Assembly (NCBI GenBank): GCA_025928415.1
Contig: JAICJK010000124.1
Location: 1 to 7,086, forward strand
Source: Solirubrobacteraceae bacterium
GTDB lineage: Bacteria; Actinomycetota; Thermoleophilia; Solirubrobacterales; Solirubrobacteraceae
Direction of reading: 5' to 3'
DNA: 7,086 nt
Under the pieces are notes generated by a model. The model saw only the letters and a program-made list of their open reading frames with translations. It was not told the origin of the DNA and searched no databases. Position 1 is the first letter of the stretch; every line of letters begins with the position of its first letter. A program made the translations under genes and the position numbers. This document shows positions 6,131 to 7,086 of this stretch, piece by piece.

Positions 6131-6136
6131 TACAAT
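6131..6136 (+). promoter_or_regulatory. -10 box of the GNAT gene, leaderless arrangement
   Basis: TACAAT, the best -10 hexamer in the window (5 of 6 to TATAAT), ends 9 nt before the ATG at 6146. The intervening TTCGACACC has no Shine-Dalgarno. Confidence 0.6.
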
Positions 6137-6145
6137 TTCGACACC

Positions 6146-6667
6146 ATGTCGACCACCCTCTCCGACGGCACCCGCGTGGTCCTGCGCCCCATCGGGCCGC
6201 GGGACGCGCCCACGCTCGCCGCGGGGCTCGGGCGGTTGTCGCCCGCATCGGTCCACGCGCGCTTCCTCACCGCCAAGCCGCGCTTCACCGCAGCCGAGCT
6301 GCGCTACCTGACCGAGGTCGACATGGTCGATCACGTGGCGCTGGTCGCCGCGCTCGAGGACGAGCCGGACGGGCTGGTCGCGGTGGGCCGCTTCGTGCGC
6401 GACACGGCGCACGGGCGCGAGGACAGCGCCGAGGTCGCGGTGACCGTCTGCGACGCGCTGCAGGGCCTCGGGCTGGGGCGGGCGCTCGGCCTCGCCCTGG
6501 CCGACCACGCGCGGGAGCGCGGCATCGCGCGCTTCACCGCGACGATGCTGCCCGAGAACACCCCCGCCCTCGCGCTGTTCCGGACGATCTCGCGCGCGCT
6601 GCACCACGAGGTCCGCAACGAGGTGCACCGGGGCGTCCGCGAGCTCGTCGCCGATCTCGCCGCGTAG
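6146..6667 (+). CDS. GNAT-family N-acetyltransferase
   Basis: This is a 173-residue single-domain protein of the Gcn5-related acetyltransferase fold, which transfers an acetyl group from acetyl-CoA to an amine. The N-terminal strand is DGTRVVLRPIGPRDAPTLAAG (residues 7-27). It is followed by SPASVHARFL (32-41) and LTEVDMVDHVALVA (55-68), then the strand AEVAVTV (95-101), the acetyl-CoA pyrophosphate loop QGLGLGRAL (106-114) and the C-terminal LPENTPALALFR (135-146). RFL...LTxVDxxxHxALVA followed by AExAVxV resembles the acetyltransferase part of Pat-type protein lysine acetyltransferases, with Glu96 at the position of a proposed general base. There is no cyclic-nucleotide or CoA-ligase domain. 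Whether the substrate is a protein or a small amine is unknown. It has its own promoter with an operator-like repeat, suggesting conditional expression. Its TAG stop is shared with the -10 box of the next gene. Confidence 0.9.
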   Translation: MSTTLSDGTRVVLRPIGPRDAPTLAAGLGRLSPASVHARFLTAKPRFTAAELRYLTEVDMVDHVALVAALEDEPDGLVAVGRFVRDTAHGREDSAEVAVTVCDALQGLGLGRALGLALADHARERGIARFTATMLPENTPALALFRTISRALHHEVRNEVHRGVRELVADLAA

Positions 6668-6670
6668 GCT
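6665..6670 (+). promoter_or_regulatory. -10 box of the 118-residue gene, overlapping the GNAT stop codon
   Basis: TAGGCT fits TANNNT and ends 7 nt before the ATG at 6678. Its first three bases are the TAG stop of the acetyltransferase gene. GCCCGCC lies between, with no Shine-Dalgarno. Read-through from the upstream promoter is also possible. Confidence 0.45.
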
Positions 6671-6677
6671 GCCCGCC

Positions 6678-7034
6678 ATGGCGGCGGGATTCCGGCTGAC
6701 CGTGCGCGTCGGCCCCAAGGTCGAGCGCTCCTCGCACCCCACGCTCGACGCAGCGCTCGAGGCCCTCGACGAGCGCCTGGCCGCCGAGCGCCCCGCGCGC
6801 CGGCCCGTCCGGCTGCTGGCCCGCGAGATCGCCCCGGTCCGGCAGGTCGCCGCGCGGGGCGAGATCGCCGGCCCCGGCGGCGCGCGCGGCGGCATCGACC
6901 TGCGCGGGGACGGGTCGCGGGAGGCCTGGACCGGCCGCTGGCGGAGGACGGTGGTGACGCCCGGGGACGGCGAGGACGCCGTGGCCGCGCTGGGCCGCGC
7001 GCTGGCTCAGACCGGCTCGAGCGCCGCGTCGTAG
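6678..7034 (+). CDS. Conserved-looking small basic protein, function unknown
   Basis: The 118-residue soluble protein has no signal or membrane segment. It opens with a beta-strand-like FRLTVRVGPKVERSS (residues 5-19), then a helix TLDAALEALDERLAAE (22-37). A strand-rich part follows, with REIAPVRQVAARGEIAGPGG (49-68) and GGIDLRGDGSREAWTGRWRR (70-89), and a last helix (DAVAALGRALAQTG) ends it. The segments RVGPKVER, QVAARxEIxGP and DLRGDGSxEAxTGRxRR look like a conserved actinobacterial family that I remember only as hypothetical; I assign no function. It starts 10 bp after the acetyltransferase stop, so co-expression is plausible. The ATG is well placed after a -10 box. Its final 28 bp overlap the end of a probable convergent gene. 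Confidence 0.75.
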   Translation: MAAGFRLTVRVGPKVERSSHPTLDAALEALDERLAAERPARRPVRLLAREIAPVRQVAARGEIAGPGGARGGIDLRGDGSREAWTGRWRRTVVTPGDGEDAVAALGRALAQTGSSAAS

Positions 7035-7086
7035 GGGCCGCGGCCCGTCAGGCAGCGCGCGCCGCAGCGGGCGGCCAGCGCGAGCG
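7007..7086 (-). CDS. Probable C-terminal end of a minus-strand gene (rest outside window)
   Basis: Reading leftwards from the window edge, one minus-strand frame gives 25 residues ending at a TGA (7009-7007): LALAARCGARCLTGRGPYDAALEPV with no break (split here only by the window edge). The AARCGARCLTGRGPY stretch looks like real protein, perhaps the last helix and strand of a sugar-kinase-like (PfkB) fold, but it is too short to identify. It converges on and overlaps the preceding plus-strand gene by 28 bp. Confidence 0.35.
   Translation of the reverse strand, partial: LALAARCGARCLTGRGPYDAALEPV

Noticed and set aside
5251..6699. Plus-strand 482-codon frame spanning the transporter and GNAT genes
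   Set aside because: It is a +1-frame shadow rich in Arg and Gly. The real frames show membrane helices and the GNAT motifs.
7035..7046. GGGCCGCGGCCC palindrome just after the 118-residue gene, considered as a terminator
   Set aside because: It gives only a 4-bp stem with a CGCG loop, has no T-tract, and lies inside the probable convergent gene.

Overview
This is a GC-rich (visibly about 70%), gene-dense chromosomal stretch with no RNA gene, CRISPR array, insertion sequence or phage gene that I can see. The protein repertoire (a Thermoleophilia-style ferritin-like protein with an N-terminal signal, a bifunctional-type Dcd, a hexameric-type citrate synthase, and several small proteins of the sort seen in that class), the strong GC-ending codon use and the leaderless-looking promoters suggest an actinobacterium, perhaps of the Thermoleophilia/Solirubrobacterales. 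That placement is an inference from memory of the families, not a search result.

Layout. Bases 1-2330 hold three minus-strand genes, listed in the direction of transcription: a TetR-family repressor (2330-1728), a phosphotriesterase-family metallohydrolase (1670-720), and a ferritin-like diiron protein that runs off the left edge (660 to <1). Bases 2331-2446 form a divergent promoter region. From 2447 rightwards every complete gene is on the plus strand: a small single-span membrane protein (2447-2716), dCTP deaminase dcd (2731-3309), a two-span 74-residue membrane protein (3341-3565), citrate synthase gltA (3819-5153), an EamA/DMT-type transporter (5219-6067), a GNAT acetyltransferase (6146-6667) and a 118-residue protein of unknown function (6678-7034). 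The last 80 bases appear to carry the C-terminus of a convergent minus-strand gene that overlaps the end of the previous one.

The genes do not form one pathway. Central carbon metabolism (gltA), nucleotide metabolism (dcd) and accessory functions sit side by side, and most genes seem to have their own promoter. The one likely functional pairing is the TetR regulator with the downstream phosphotriesterase-like gene, whose promoter carries a 16-bp palindrome at the expected operator position.

The most notable non-coding signals are: (a) a -10-like hexamer ending 6-9 nt before the start codon at nine of ten visible starts, which suggests leaderless mRNAs, with gltA as the one clear exception (27-nt leader and a strong Shine-Dalgarno); (b) a 59-bp tandem repeat (about 2.6 copies) that duplicates the 3' end and stop codon of the 74-residue membrane protein gene and creates a chain of alternative strong hairpins; (c) a perfect inverted repeat, GGTAGC-N5-GCTACC, abutting the -10 box of the acetyltransferase gene; (d) the same heptamer GGCCTGC between the -10 box and the start codon of both divergent genes around 2331-2446; (e) a very strong nested hairpin after gltA. 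I found no convincing new multi-gene system.
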